64,000 bases of DNA from Bin95 sp965220855 (lineage in GTDB: Bacteria; Pseudomonadota; Alphaproteobacteria; Bin95): the NCBI GenBank assembly GCA_965220855.1, contig CBDCQY010000001.1, positions 2,790,001 through 2,854,000 on the forward strand, given 5' to 3'. Of this stretch, positions 35,837 to 45,497 are shown in pieces. A model generated the notes under the pieces. That model had not been told where the DNA came from and ran no database searches. It saw only the letters and a program-made list of their open reading frames with translations. The first letter of the stretch is position 1, and each line of letters begins with the position of its first letter. Made by a program: the position numbers and the translations under genes.

Positions 35837-36670
35837 CTAGCGGTCGTCCCGCTCGGCCAGGCTCCGCGCATGTTCGGCCCAGCCCGGCAGCCCGGCGCGC
35901 AGGAAGAGGCCGGCGGCGTCGCGATAGAGCTGGCGGGCGCGCGCCGGATCGGCGGCGAGCCCGGCCCGCGCCAGCGTCACATTGGCCCGCCCCTGCGCGG
36001 AGGCCGCCTTGCGATAGAGGGTGTGGGCCTCGGTCAGCAGCCGGTCGGCCTCGGCGCGCCGGCCCTCGCCGGCCGCGACCCGGGCCAGCCCGACCATGGC
36101 GTTCGCCTCGCCGACGCGCGCGCCCAGGCCGGCGTAGAGGCGCCGCGCCGCCAGATAAAGCTGCCCGGCGCCGGCCGGGTCCCGGCGCGCGAACGCCATG
36201 TCGCCGACGCCATGCGCGGCGTCGGCCTCGCGGCGCGCGTCGCCGAGCGCGGCGAAGGCGGTGCGGGCGCGGCGATAGGCCGCCTCGGCGTCCTCGCCGC
36301 GTCCCTCGGCGCGCGCGGCGAGCGCCTCGCGGAAGGCGGCCTCGGCGGCCTCGCGCTCCGGGCTGGCGGGCGGCGGGGCCGTTTCGGTCGTCGTTTCGGC
36401 GACGGCGGGCGACTCCTCGCGCGGCGCCCCGTCGGGGCGCTCGGAGAGGCCGCGATGGGCGACCACCTGCATCAGCGCCGCCGCCAGCAGCAGCACCAGC
36501 GCCACCGTGAAGGCGCGCGCCTCCACCCAGGCCCGCCAGCCCCGCCTGGCGCGGCGGCCCTCGCCGAGCCAGGTCAGCAGCAGCAACAGCCCGCCCAGCG
36601 CCACCAGGGCGAGGCCGAGCGCGATCGCCACCCAGGCCAGCTGTTGCAGCAGTTCCGCGATCTCGAACAA
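35837..36670 (-). CDS. membrane-anchored TPR-like repeat protein
   Basis: The 277-residue protein has two N-terminal hydrophobic helices (about residues 11-36 and 51-70), a Pro/Glu/Thr-rich linker (ESPAVAETTTETAPPPASPE) and a C-terminal half of helical pairs with A-x-x-x-Y and A-x-x-x-G spacing (EAAYRRARTAFAALGDARREAD; QLYLAARRLYAGLGARVGEAN), typical of tetratricopeptide repeats. It probably scaffolds other proteins at the membrane. The partner is unknown. It lies 34 nt upstream of the MFS gene on the same strand and 98 nt downstream of a second MFS gene, so it may belong to a common operon. Confidence 0.7.
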   Translation of the reverse strand: MFEIAELLQQLAWVAIALGLALVALGGLLLLLTWLGEGRRARRGWRAWVEARAFTVALVLLLAAALMQVVAHRGLSERPDGAPREESPAVAETTTETAPPPASPEREAAEAAFREALAARAEGRGEDAEAAYRRARTAFAALGDARREADAAHGVGDMAFARRDPAGAGQLYLAARRLYAGLGARVGEANAMVGLARVAAGEGRRAEADRLLTEAHTLYRKAASAQGRANVTLARAGLAADPARARQLYRDAAGLFLRAGLPGWAEHARSLAERDDR

Positions 36671-36768
36671 GGCAGGTCTCCGGCCCCCGGCCCCCCTCGG
36701 GGCCGCCCCGGCCGATTATGGCCGGCGCGACTCCGGCGGACAATCGCCCGCCGGGAGCCTGCGACGGC

Positions 36769-37950
36769 TCACGCGCGCGCCGGTTGCGGGACTTCCGTTT
36801 CCTTCGGCAGCAGCAGCACGCCGCCCAGAATGGCGGTGGCGAGCGCCGTCAGCACCACGAACAGCCCGGCGAAGCCCCACTCCGCGTGCAGCACGGCGAT
36901 CACCGTCAAGGCCGAGGCCGACACTGCGAAGGTCACGGTGTAGCGCGCGGCGTAGGCCCGCGCGCGCCATTCGCTCTTCGCCATGCGCCCGACCAGCACA
37001 TCGTTGATCGGGATCTGGCCGAACACCCCCAGCATGAAGCCGACCGCGACGAAGAGCGCGAGCAGCCCCTCGGCCTGGATCATGAAGGCGAACAGCGCGA
37101 TCTGCACGATCGCCACGCCCGCGAACACCTGGCGCACCGGCTGGCGGTCCAGCAGCCAGCCGATGACCAGCTGCGCGAAGGACGCCACCGTGAAGACGAT
37201 GAACGTATAGACGCCGACCGCAGACGCCGTGCCGGCGATGGCGGTCAGCCGTTCGTCGAATATCTTCGGCAGGGCGAAGGTCGTGCTCTGGAAGACCAGC
37301 CCGCCGAGCGCGGTGGTGAAGAAGATGATCGCGAAGACGCGCAGCAGCACGCCCTGCGCCGCCTGGGGCCGGGCCGCCGGGGCCGCTTCGGGCGCCTCGA
37401 CCGGCCCGCCGCGCAGGAACAGCATCCAGGCCAGCCCGATGGCGATCGAGAAGGCGCCGGGCACGAAGAAGGCGGCCCGCCAGCCGGCCGTGTCGATCAT
37501 GAAGCCGGTGAGCAGCGCCGCGACCGCGAGGCCCATATTGCCATAGACCCCGTTGACGGCGATGGGGATGCCGGTGCGCCCCCGCCCCTCGACCACCAGC
37601 GCCAGCCCGACCGGATGGTAGATCGCCGCGAACAGGCCGACGAAGCCGAGGCCGATGCTGATCTGGACCGGCGTGTTGGCGAAGCCGGTCAGCAGGGTGG
37701 CGGCGCCGATGCCGAGGAAGAAGACGGATATCATCCCCTCGCGGCTCCACTTGTCGGCGAGCCACCCGGCCGGCAGCGCGCCCAGCCCGAAGAAGACCAG
37801 CGCCGGCGTGCCGTAGGGCAGCAGGTCCGAATAGTCCATCTGCCACTCATGCACCAGCCGCAGCGCCGCGGTGGCGAAGATCAGGATCATCAGATGGTCG
37901 ATCAGATGCCCGATATTCAGGAAGAAGAAGCGTATCGAGAAGCGGCTCAT
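36769..37950 (-). CDS. MFS transporter
   Basis: The 393-residue protein has about twelve hydrophobic segments and the motif GWLADKWSREGMISVFFLGIG (near residues 60-80). The start HLIDHLMILIFATAALRLVHEW and the LVVEGRGRTGIPIAVNGVYGNMGLAVAAL segment resemble alphaproteobacterial nitrate/nitrite- or fosmidomycin-type MFS proteins of unknown substrate. I chose the ATG at 37950, preceded by AGGGAGG. It is divergent from the NodB-fold hydrolase operon (137 bp between starts), and might export or import a compound handled by those enzymes. Confidence 0.85.
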   Translation of the reverse strand: MSRFSIRFFFLNIGHLIDHLMILIFATAALRLVHEWQMDYSDLLPYGTPALVFFGLGALPAGWLADKWSREGMISVFFLGIGAATLLTGFANTPVQISIGLGFVGLFAAIYHPVGLALVVEGRGRTGIPIAVNGVYGNMGLAVAALLTGFMIDTAGWRAAFFVPGAFSIAIGLAWMLFLRGGPVEAPEAAPAARPQAAQGVLLRVFAIIFFTTALGGLVFQSTTFALPKIFDERLTAIAGTASAVGVYTFIVFTVASFAQLVIGWLLDRQPVRQVFAGVAIVQIALFAFMIQAEGLLALFVAVGFMLGVFGQIPINDVLVGRMAKSEWRARAYAARYTVTFAVSASALTVIAVLHAEWGFAGLFVVLTALATAILGGVLLLPKETEVPQPARA

Positions 37951-38086
37951 CGGCCTCCCTCCTTCTCCGAACCCGCCGCAAGCCGCGCCGCGATTCTCCT
38001 CATGCCCCGGTCCCTCCGCTGCCTCGCCGCCATGCGCTGCGAGGAAAGCCTTGCACATTCTCCCGTCGCGCGGCAAGGATAGCGTC

Positions 38087-38989
38087 ATGGATCGATTTCC
38101 CTGGGTTCCGCTGCCGGAGCGCCCGAGGCTCGTCTGGCCGGGCGGCAAGCGGCTCGCCGTCTGGGTGCTGCCCAATATCGAGCATTACGAATACCGCCCG
38201 GAACTGGTGAACCGGCGCAATCCTTGGCCGCGCATGCCGGCTCCCGACGTGGTCGGCTACGGCGTGCGCGACTATGGCAACCGGGTGGGCGTGTGGCGGA
38301 TGCTGGACGTGTTGGCGAAGCACGGCGTGCGCGCCACGATCTCGCTCAGCCTCTCGGTGATCGAGCATTATCCCGAGATCTGGCGGGCGCTCCGCGAGCG
38401 CGGCGACGACATCCTCTGCCACGGCCTCTACAACACGCGCTATCTCTGGGACCTGCCGGAGGAGGAGGAGCGCGCCGTCATTCGCGATTGCGTCGAGACC
38501 TACGCCCGCGCCACCGGCGGCGAGCAGCTGCCCGGCTGGTTCGGCCCGGCGGTCTCCGGCACCTTCAACACCGCCGACCTGGTGAAGGAGTGCGGCATCC
38601 GCTATACGGCCGACTATTATCATGACGACCAGCCGACCCTGGTGCGCACCCGCCACGGGGCCCTGCCCTGCGTGCCCTATTCCATGGAGATCAACGACGC
38701 CGTGGTCTATCGCTGGCATGTGGAGGGGCCGGACTTCGCGCGCATGATCCGCGACGCCTTCGACACGCTCTATGAGGAAAGCGCGACCACGGGCCGCGTG
38801 CTGGCGGTCTGCCTGCATCCCTATCTCTACGGGCAGCCGCATCGGCTGAAATATCTCGACGAGGCGCTCGGCTACATCATGTCCCATGAGGGCGTCTGGC
38901 AGGCGACCGGCTCCGAGATCGCCGAATGGGCGATGCGCGAATGGCTGCCCGCCTGGGCGCTGCCGCCGGAAGAGGGACCGGCGGCATGA
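38087..38989 (+). CDS. NodB-fold (polysaccharide deacetylase-like) hydrolase 1
   Basis: The 300-residue protein belongs to the polysaccharide deacetylase superfamily, in the PuuE/HpPgdA-like branch that includes allantoinase and cyclic imide hydrolases. Visible landmarks are LAVWVLPNIEHYEY near residues 24-37, YGVRDYGNRVGVWRMLDVLAKHGVRAT (about 58-84), ICHGLYNTRYLWDL-like DILCHGLYNTRYLW near 110, and the late CLHPYLYGQPHRLKYLDEAL. The canonical NodB metal motif HxxxH is not obvious, as in the PuuE branch, so the substrate may be a cyclic amide rather than a polysaccharide. An AAGGA ribosome-binding site precedes the ATG. Its stop overlaps the start of the second hydrolase gene (ATGA). Confidence 0.82.
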   Translation: MDRFPWVPLPERPRLVWPGGKRLAVWVLPNIEHYEYRPELVNRRNPWPRMPAPDVVGYGVRDYGNRVGVWRMLDVLAKHGVRATISLSLSVIEHYPEIWRALRERGDDILCHGLYNTRYLWDLPEEEERAVIRDCVETYARATGGEQLPGWFGPAVSGTFNTADLVKECGIRYTADYYHDDQPTLVRTRHGALPCVPYSMEINDAVVYRWHVEGPDFARMIRDAFDTLYEESATTGRVLAVCLHPYLYGQPHRLKYLDEALGYIMSHEGVWQATGSEIAEWAMREWLPAWALPPEEGPAA

Positions 38990-39897
38990 GCGAGCAGACG
39001 CGCCGCTTCCGCACCGGGCCGGGCTACGACCATCCCTGGCTCGACTGGCCGCCGCCGACGGACCGCCCCGTCTGGCCGGACGGGGCGAGGCTCGCGGTGC
39101 TGCCGCTCCTGCATGTCGAATATTTCGAGCTCGACCCCCCGGCCGACGCGCTCGCCGACCCGCGCTTCGGCGGCGCGCTCGGCAGCTATCGGCCCGACTA
39201 CAACAATTTCACCCGCCGCCTTTACGGCCTGCGGGTGGGGGTGTGGCGCATTTTCGACATTCTGAAGGCGCATCGCCTGCGCGCCACCGTGGCGCTCGGC
39301 GCGGTCGCGGCCGAGCACTGCCCGCAGATCGTCGAGCGCGCGCTCGCCGACGGCCACGCCATCGCCGCGCACGGGCTGACCGCCAACGCCATCATCTCGG
39401 AGCGGATGGACGAGAGCGCCGAGCGCGCCTTCATCGCCGAGTCGCGGAACCGGCTGGCGGCCGCCATCGGGCGGCGCCCGCGCGGCTGGGTCGGGCAGGA
39501 TCATGGCGAGAGTTCGCGCACGCCGGGCCTGCTGGCCGAGGCCGGCTTCGACCATCTGATCGACTGGCCGAACGACGACCGGCCGCTGCGGATGAACACC
39601 GCGCCGCCGCTCCTCTCGATCCCGACCCACGCCGAATGGGACGACGCCGAACTGTTTGCCGTGCGCAAGGTGGATGCCTGGCGCTATCCGGACATGATCG
39701 CGGATGCGGCCGATTGCCTCTCCGGCGAGGGCGGCGGGCGCATGATGACGCTCGGCGTCCACAGCTGGATTTTCGGCCAGCCGCATCGCAGCCGCCATCT
39801 CGACGCGGCGCTCGGCCGGCTGCTGGAGCGCGACGGCCTGTGGAACGCGACGTCCGACGATATTGCCGACCTGATGCTGGAGAGCCCGAGCCCATGA
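38986..39897 (+). CDS. NodB-fold (polysaccharide deacetylase-like) hydrolase 2
   Basis: The 303-residue protein is a paralogue of the preceding hydrolase. It shares the order LPLLHVEYFELDPP, NFTRRLYGLRVGVWRIFDILKAHRLRATVALG and GVHSWIFGQPHRSRHLDAALGRLL, but has HGLTANAIISERMDE and VGQDHGESSRTPGLLAEAGFDHLIDWPNDD in the middle, so it is diverged. It overlaps both neighbours through ATGA junctions, implying coupled translation at fixed ratio; a heteromeric or sequential function is plausible. A cyclic amide or ureide substrate is inferred only from the branch of the superfamily. Confidence 0.82.
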   Translation: MSEQTRRFRTGPGYDHPWLDWPPPTDRPVWPDGARLAVLPLLHVEYFELDPPADALADPRFGGALGSYRPDYNNFTRRLYGLRVGVWRIFDILKAHRLRATVALGAVAAEHCPQIVERALADGHAIAAHGLTANAIISERMDESAERAFIAESRNRLAAAIGRRPRGWVGQDHGESSRTPGLLAEAGFDHLIDWPNDDRPLRMNTAPPLLSIPTHAEWDDAELFAVRKVDAWRYPDMIADAADCLSGEGGGRMMTLGVHSWIFGQPHRSRHLDAALGRLLERDGLWNATSDDIADLMLESPSP

Positions 39898-41432
39898 ATG
39901 GCGCAGAAAGCCTCGTCACCACGCTGGTGGATGGCGGCGTGAATGTGTGTTTCACCAATCCCGGCACCTCGGAGATGCATTTCGTCGCCGCGCTCGACCG
40001 CGTGGACGGCATGCGCTCCGTCCTCGGCCTGTTCGAGGGCGTGGTCTCCGGGGCGGCCGACGGCTATTGGCGCATGGCCCGGCGGCCGGCGGCGACCCTG
40101 CTGCATCTGGGGCCGGGACTCGGCAATGCGCTCGCCAATCTGCACAATGCGCGCAAGGCCAATTCCGGCATCGTCAATATCGTCGGCGAGCACGCCACCT
40201 TCCATATCGAGCACGATGCGCCGCTGACGGCCGACATCGAGGGCATCGCGCGCCCGGTGTCGCACTGGGTGCGCACCTCGCGCGACGCGACCGCCGTCGC
40301 CGCCGACGGCGCGGAGGCGATCGCAGAGGCCATGGCCGCGCCGGGGCGCATCGCCACGCTGATCCTGCCGGGCGACACCGCCTGGAACGAGGCCGCCGGC
40401 CCGGCCCCCGTGCCGGCGGTCGCGCCGCCCGCCTGCGTTGCGGAAGACGCCGTGGCGGCCGCGGCCGGGATGCTGGACGGCAGCGCCATGCTGCTGCTCG
40501 GCGGCGAGGCGCTCACCGAGCGCGGCCTGGCGCTCGCCGGGGCGATCGCGGCGCGCACCGGCTGCAGCCTGCTGGCGCAGACCTCGAACGCCGTGCTGCA
40601 GCGCGGCGCCGGGCGGGTGCCGGTCGGGCGCGTGCCCTTCCCGGTGTTGCAGGCGGTGGAGCAGCTGAAGGAAGTGCGCGCGGTGGTGCTGGCCGGCGCG
40701 CGCGCGCCGGTGGCGTTCTTCGGCTACCCGGACCGCCCGAGCGTGGTGACGCAGCCGGACAGCGCCATCCACCGCCTCGCCGGGGTGGAGGAGGATGTGC
40801 CGGAGGCGCTGGAGCGTCTGGCGGAGCGCGTCGGCGCGCGCGCCGAGGATGCGCCGGTGCAGCAGCCCTTCCGCCCGGACCTGCCGTCCGGGGCCTTCAC
40901 GCTCGACAAGCTCGCGGCGATTCTCGGCAACGCGATCCCGGAAGGGGCGATCTGCATCGACGAGTCGATCACCACCGGGCGCGGCTTCTATCCGCTGACC
41001 GCCGGCGCGCCGCCGCATGACTGGCTGCAGAACATGGGCGGCTCGATCGGCTATGGCGGCCCCTGCGCGGTCGGCGCGGCCGTCGCCTGCCCGGACCGCA
41101 AGGTGTTGGCCCTGCTGGGCGACGGCAGCGCGATGTACACCATCCAGGCGCTGTGGACGATGGCGCGCGAGAATCTGGACGTCACCACCGTCATCTGGGC
41201 GAATCGGACCTACCAGATTCTCAAGGGCGAGCTCGCCAATGTCGGGGCCGGCAATCCCGGCCGCAAGGCGCTCGACATGCTGGATATCGGGCGCCCCGAC
41301 CTCGACTTCGTGGCGATGGCGAAAGGCATGGGCGTGGAGGGCGCGCGCGTGACCGATTGCGAGGGGCTGATCCGCGCCTTCGCCCGCGCCAACGCCGAAC
41401 GCGGCCCCTTCCTGATCGAAGCGGTGCTGTGA
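39894..41432 (+). CDS. ThDP-dependent enzyme, acetolactate-synthase-like
   Basis: The 512-residue protein has the three-domain ThDP decarboxylase fold. The N-terminal PYR domain carries the catalytic glutamate in GLFEGVVSGAADGYWR near residue 50. The C-terminal PP domain has the ThDP/Mg motif LLGDGSAMYTIQALW ... VIWANRTYQ (about residues 405-440). It lacks a regulatory partner and begins FTNPGTSEMHFV like the benzoylformate decarboxylase / unassigned acetolactate-synthase-like group. It should decarboxylate or ligate a 2-keto acid. The ATG overlaps the stop of the second NodB-fold gene, so it acts in the same pathway, possibly on a keto acid released by the hydrolases. Confidence 0.88.
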   Translation: MNGAESLVTTLVDGGVNVCFTNPGTSEMHFVAALDRVDGMRSVLGLFEGVVSGAADGYWRMARRPAATLLHLGPGLGNALANLHNARKANSGIVNIVGEHATFHIEHDAPLTADIEGIARPVSHWVRTSRDATAVAADGAEAIAEAMAAPGRIATLILPGDTAWNEAAGPAPVPAVAPPACVAEDAVAAAAGMLDGSAMLLLGGEALTERGLALAGAIAARTGCSLLAQTSNAVLQRGAGRVPVGRVPFPVLQAVEQLKEVRAVVLAGARAPVAFFGYPDRPSVVTQPDSAIHRLAGVEEDVPEALERLAERVGARAEDAPVQQPFRPDLPSGAFTLDKLAAILGNAIPEGAICIDESITTGRGFYPLTAGAPPHDWLQNMGGSIGYGGPCAVGAAVACPDRKVLALLGDGSAMYTIQALWTMARENLDVTTVIWANRTYQILKGELANVGAGNPGRKALDMLDIGRPDLDFVAMAKGMGVEGARVTDCEGLIRAFARANAERGPFLIEAVL

Positions 41433-41499
41433 CGGGCCGGCGGACGGTTTACGAATTTGCAACTGGACGGCCCCGGCGCGCGGCCCCATAACGAGGGCC

Positions 41500-43326
41500 A
41501 TGAGAAAGCCCCTACCGCTCCTGATCCTGCTCGGCGCGCTGGCGGCCGCCGGGCCGGACGCGCACGCCAATCCCGTCTCTCGCAGCCACGCTATCGCCAT
41601 GCATGGCGAGCCCAAATATCCGGCGAATTTCACGCATTTCGACTATGTGAATCCCGACGCGCCCAAGGGCGGGCGAATCCGCCAGGGCGTGCGCGGCAGC
41701 TTCGACTCGTTCAACCCCCATAACGGCAAGGGCCGCGCGCTTCCGGCGGCGTTCCCGGCCGACACGCTGATGGTGAAGAGCGCCGACGAGCCTTTCACCA
41801 TGTACGGCCTCATCGCCGAGACGGTCGAATGGCCCGAGGACCGCTCCTGGGTGATCTTCCATCTGCGCGAGGCGGCGCGCTGGCATGACGGCAAGTCGAT
41901 TACCCCCGAGGATGTCATCTACTCGATGGAGCTGCTGAAGACCCAGGGCGAGCCGCATTTCCGCCATTATTACGCCGATGTGGCGCCGGGCGAGAAGGTC
42001 GGGCCGCGGAGCGTGCGCTTCCGCTTCACCGGCGGCGTCAACCGGGAATTGCCGCTGATCGTCGGCGAGTTGCCGGTGCTGCCCAAACATTATTGGGAAG
42101 GGCGGGACTTCACCGCCACCACGCTGGAGCCGCCGCTCGGCAGCGGCCCCTACCGGGTCGCGAATTTCGAGAGCGGGCGCTGGCTCGAACTGGAGCGGGT
42201 CGAGGACTATTGGGGGCGCGATCTCGCCGTCAATCGCGGCCAGCACAATTTCGACCGCCAGCGCTTCGAATATTACCGCGATGACACCGCGATCCAGGAG
42301 GCGCTCAAGGCCGGCGATCTGGACTTCCGGCAGGAGAACATCTCCAAGTCCTGGGCGACGGAATACGATATCGAGGCGGTGCGCGAGGGATGGCTGCAGA
42401 AGGAAGCCGTGGCCCATGGGCGGGTCGCGCCGATGCAGGCCTTCGTCTTCAACGCGCGCCGCGACATCTTCAAGGATGCGCGCGTGCGCCGGGCGCTCGG
42501 CTACGCCTTCGACTTCGAGTGGAGCAACCGCACGCTCTTCCACGGCATCTACCGGCGCACGGACAGCTATTTCGACAATTCCGAACTGGCGTCTTCCGGC
42601 CTGCCCGAGGGCCGCGAACTGGAGCTGCTGGAGCCTTATCGCGACCGCCTGCCGCCGGCGGTGTTCGCCGAGCCTTTCCGCCTGCCGACCACCGACGGCC
42701 GGGGCTGGCCGCGCGAGAACACCCGCGCCGCGCTCCGCCTGCTGCGCGAGGCCGGCTGGGAGCTCCGCGACCTCAAGCTGGTCCATGGCGAAACCGGCAA
42801 GCCGATGACCTTCGAAATCCTGCTGCGCGGCCCGCTGTTCGAGCGCGTCGTGCTGCCCTTCGTCGAGAATCTGAAGCGGCTCGGCATCGAGGCCCGCGTG
42901 CGCACCGCCGACATCACCCAATGGGTCGAGCGGGTGCGCGGGCGCGATTTCGACATGATCGTCGGCGGCTGGGGGCAGAGCCATTCGCCCGGCAACGAGC
43001 AGCGCAACTACTGGACCAGCGCCGCCGCGAACGAGTTTTCCAGCCTGAACGGGCCGGGAATCGCCGACCTGGTCATCGACGAGCTGGTGGAAAGCCTGAT
43101 CGCGGCGCCGACCCGCGAGGAGCTGGTGCAGCGCACCCGCGCGCTCGACCGCGTGCTGCTGCACGGCTACTGGGTCATCCCGCACTGGCACTCCTCCGTG
43201 GACCGCATCCTCTACTGGGACCGTTTCGCGCGCCCGGCCGCCACGCCGCCGACCGGCGTCAGCCTCACGCGCTGGTGGTTCGATGCGGCCAAGGCGGCGG
43301 CCCTCGACGCGGCGCGCGGCGGGTGA
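41500..43326 (+). CDS. yejA: YejA-type periplasmic peptide-binding protein
   Basis: YejA delivers peptides (and in enterics microcin C) to the YejBEF importer. The 608-residue protein has a Sec signal (RKPLPLLILLGALAAAGPDAHA) and the YejA-specific start HAIAMHGEPKYPANFTHFDYVNPDAPKGGRIRQG (about residues 29-62), followed by the family 5 binding-protein body (WVIFHLREAARWHDGKSITPEDVIYS near 120-145). The last residues ALSL-type motif is replaced by SLTRWWFDAAKA. It is the first gene of a yejABEF operon, separated from yejB by 38 nt. No strong promoter is evident in the 67-bp upstream gap. Confidence 0.93.
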   Translation: MRKPLPLLILLGALAAAGPDAHANPVSRSHAIAMHGEPKYPANFTHFDYVNPDAPKGGRIRQGVRGSFDSFNPHNGKGRALPAAFPADTLMVKSADEPFTMYGLIAETVEWPEDRSWVIFHLREAARWHDGKSITPEDVIYSMELLKTQGEPHFRHYYADVAPGEKVGPRSVRFRFTGGVNRELPLIVGELPVLPKHYWEGRDFTATTLEPPLGSGPYRVANFESGRWLELERVEDYWGRDLAVNRGQHNFDRQRFEYYRDDTAIQEALKAGDLDFRQENISKSWATEYDIEAVREGWLQKEAVAHGRVAPMQAFVFNARRDIFKDARVRRALGYAFDFEWSNRTLFHGIYRRTDSYFDNSELASSGLPEGRELELLEPYRDRLPPAVFAEPFRLPTTDGRGWPRENTRAALRLLREAGWELRDLKLVHGETGKPMTFEILLRGPLFERVVLPFVENLKRLGIEARVRTADITQWVERVRGRDFDMIVGGWGQSHSPGNEQRNYWTSAAANEFSSLNGPGIADLVIDELVESLIAAPTREELVQRTRALDRVLLHGYWVIPHWHSSVDRILYWDRFARPAATPPTGVSLTRWWFDAAKAAALDAARGG

Positions 43327-43364
43327 TGCGCCGCCGCGCGCGCGGTCCTTGAGGCCATAGGCCG

Positions 43365-44453
43365 ATGGCGGCCTATATCCTGCGCCGCCTGGCGCTGATG
43401 GCGCCGACCTTTTTCGGCATCATCCTGATCAATTTCGTGGTGATCCAGTTCGCGCCGGGCGGGCCGATCGACCAGGCGATCGCCGCCCTGCAGGGCTTCG
43501 GCGACGCCGCGCTGGAGCGGGTGACGCGCACCGGCGGCGAGATCGCGCAGAGCCGCGAGAGCACCGACAGCCCCTATCGCGGCGCGCAGGGCCTCGACCC
43601 CGCCTATATCGCGGAGCTGGAGCGGCGCTTCGGCTTCGACCGGCCGGTGCATGAGCGCTTCTTCAAGATGGTCGGCGATTATCTCAGCTTCGACTTCGGC
43701 GAGAGCTTCTTTCGCAACGAGCGCGTCATCGACCTGGTGCTGGAGAAGCTGCCGGTCTCTATTTCGCTCGGGCTGTGGACGACGCTGCTGGTCTATCTGA
43801 TCTCGATCCCGCTCGGCGTCGCCAAGGCGGTGCGCGACGGCACGCGCTTCGATGTGTGGACCAGCGCCGTGGTGGTGGTCGGCAACGCCGTTCCCTCCTT
43901 CATCTTCGCCGTCATGCTGCTGGTGCTGTTCGCCGGCGGCAGCTATCTGGACTGGTTCCCCCTGAAGGGGCTGGCGTCGGAAGGCTCCGAGCACTGGTCC
44001 TGGCCGGCGCGCATCCTGGACTATTTCTGGCATCTGGCGCTGCCGGTGCTCGCCATGACGATCGGCGGCTTCGCCACGCTGACGCTGCTCACCAAGAACT
44101 CCTTTCTGGACCAGATCGGCCAGCAATATGTGCTGACCGCCCGCGCCAAGGGCCTCGCGGCCCGCCGGGTGCTCTACGGCCATGTGTTCCGCAACGCCAT
44201 GCTGATCGTCATCGCCGGCTTCCCGGCCGCCTTCGTCGGCATGTTCTTCACCGGCTCGCTGCTCATCGAGACCATCTTCTCGCTCGACGGGCTCGGCCTG
44301 CTCGGCTTCGAATCGGCGCTGAAGCGCGACTATCCGGTGATGTTCGCCTCGCTCTGGTTCTTCACCCTGCTCGGCCTGGCGATGCAGCTTCTGGGCGACA
44401 TCGCCTACATGCTGATCGACCCGCGCATCGACTTCGAGAGCCGCGAGGTGTGA
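43365..44453 (+). CDS. yejB: microcin C/peptide ABC transporter permease
   Basis: The 362-residue permease has six helices. It carries the long YejB-specific periplasmic insert between helices 1 and 2 (GRAGQ-like region QGFGDAALERVTRTGGEIAQSRESTDSPYRGAQGLDPAY, residues about 43-80), which is absent from DppB. The cytoplasmic loop LTARAKGLAARRVLYGHVFRNAML (about 255-278) contacts the ATPase. It follows yejA and precedes yejE by 21 nt. Confidence 0.93.
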   Translation: MAAYILRRLALMAPTFFGIILINFVVIQFAPGGPIDQAIAALQGFGDAALERVTRTGGEIAQSRESTDSPYRGAQGLDPAYIAELERRFGFDRPVHERFFKMVGDYLSFDFGESFFRNERVIDLVLEKLPVSISLGLWTTLLVYLISIPLGVAKAVRDGTRFDVWTSAVVVVGNAVPSFIFAVMLLVLFAGGSYLDWFPLKGLASEGSEHWSWPARILDYFWHLALPVLAMTIGGFATLTLLTKNSFLDQIGQQYVLTARAKGLAARRVLYGHVFRNAMLIVIAGFPAAFVGMFFTGSLLIETIFSLDGLGLLGFESALKRDYPVMFASLWFFTLLGLAMQLLGDIAYMLIDPRIDFESREV

Positions 44454-44474
44454 CGCGGCGATGAGAGCTCGCGC

Positions 44475-45497
44475 ATGAGTCCGCTCGCCCGGCGCCGCCT
44501 CGCCAATTTCCGCGCCAACCGGCGCGGCTGGTGGTCGCTCTGGGTCTTCCTGGCGCTGTTCCTGCTCTCGCTCGGCGCGGAGTTCATCGCCAACGACAAG
44601 CCGTTCGTCGTCTTCTATGACGGCGCGCTGCACATGCCGGTGTTCCGCGACTATCCGGAGACCGCCTTCGGCGGCGAGTTCGCCTTCGAGGCCGACTATC
44701 GCGATCCCTATCTGCGCGAGCGGATCGCCGAGAAGGGCTGGATGCTGAGCCCGCTCATCCCCTACGACTACCGCACCGTCGCCTGGGACCTCGAGGGACC
44801 CGCGCCGTCCGCGCCCGACGCCCACCACTGGCTCGGCACCGACGACCAGGCCCGCGACGTGCTCGCCCGGCTGATCTACGGCTTCCGCATCTCGGTGCTG
44901 TTCGGCCTGACGCTGACCGCGCTCAGCAGCGTCATCGGCGTGGCGGCCGGGGCGGTGCAGGGCTATTTCGGCGGCTGGACCGACCTGATCGGCCAGCGGC
45001 TGATCGAAATCTGGGGCAGCATGCCGACGCTCTATCTGCTGATCATCCTCGCCAGCACCATCACGCCGACCTTCTGGTGGCTGCTCGGCCTGCTGCTGCT
45101 GTTCTCCTGGATGGCGCTGGTCGGGCTGGTGCGCGCGGAGTTCCTGCGGGCGCGCAATTTCGACTATGTGCGCGCCGCCCGCGCGCTCGGCGTCTCCAAC
45201 CCGGTGGTGATCGTCCGCCATGTGCTGCCCAATGCGCTGGTGGCGACCATCACCTTCCTGCCCTTCGTGCTGGTCGGGGCGATCACCTCGCTCACCGGCC
45301 TCGATTTTCTGGGCTTCGGGCTGCCGGCCGGCTCCGCCTCGCTCGGCGAACTGCTGGCCCAGGGCAAGGCCAATCTGCAGGCGCCCTGGCTCGGCCTGAC
45401 CGGCTTCTTCTCGCTGGCGCTGCTGCTCTCGCTGCTGGTGTTCGTCGGCGAGGCGGTGCGCGACGCCTTCGACCCGCGCAAGAGCTTCGGGCGATGA
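44475..45497 (+). CDS. yejE: microcin C/peptide ABC transporter permease
   Basis: The 340-residue permease begins with the YejE-type NFRANRRGWWSLWVFLALFLLSLGAEFIANDKP (about residues 11-43) and the periplasmic segment around YKDAGFGGEF-like YPETAFGGEFAFEADYRDPY. The membrane core has HHWLGTDDQARDVLARLIYGFRISV near 115-140 and the coupling loop YVRAARALGVSNPVVIVRHVLPNALVATI (about 232-260). Its stop overlaps the yejF start (ATGA). Confidence 0.93.
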   Translation: MSPLARRRLANFRANRRGWWSLWVFLALFLLSLGAEFIANDKPFVVFYDGALHMPVFRDYPETAFGGEFAFEADYRDPYLRERIAEKGWMLSPLIPYDYRTVAWDLEGPAPSAPDAHHWLGTDDQARDVLARLIYGFRISVLFGLTLTALSSVIGVAAGAVQGYFGGWTDLIGQRLIEIWGSMPTLYLLIILASTITPTFWWLLGLLLLFSWMALVGLVRAEFLRARNFDYVRAARALGVSNPVVIVRHVLPNALVATITFLPFVLVGAITSLTGLDFLGFGLPAGSASLGELLAQGKANLQAPWLGLTGFFSLALLLSLLVFVGEAVRDAFDPRKSFGR

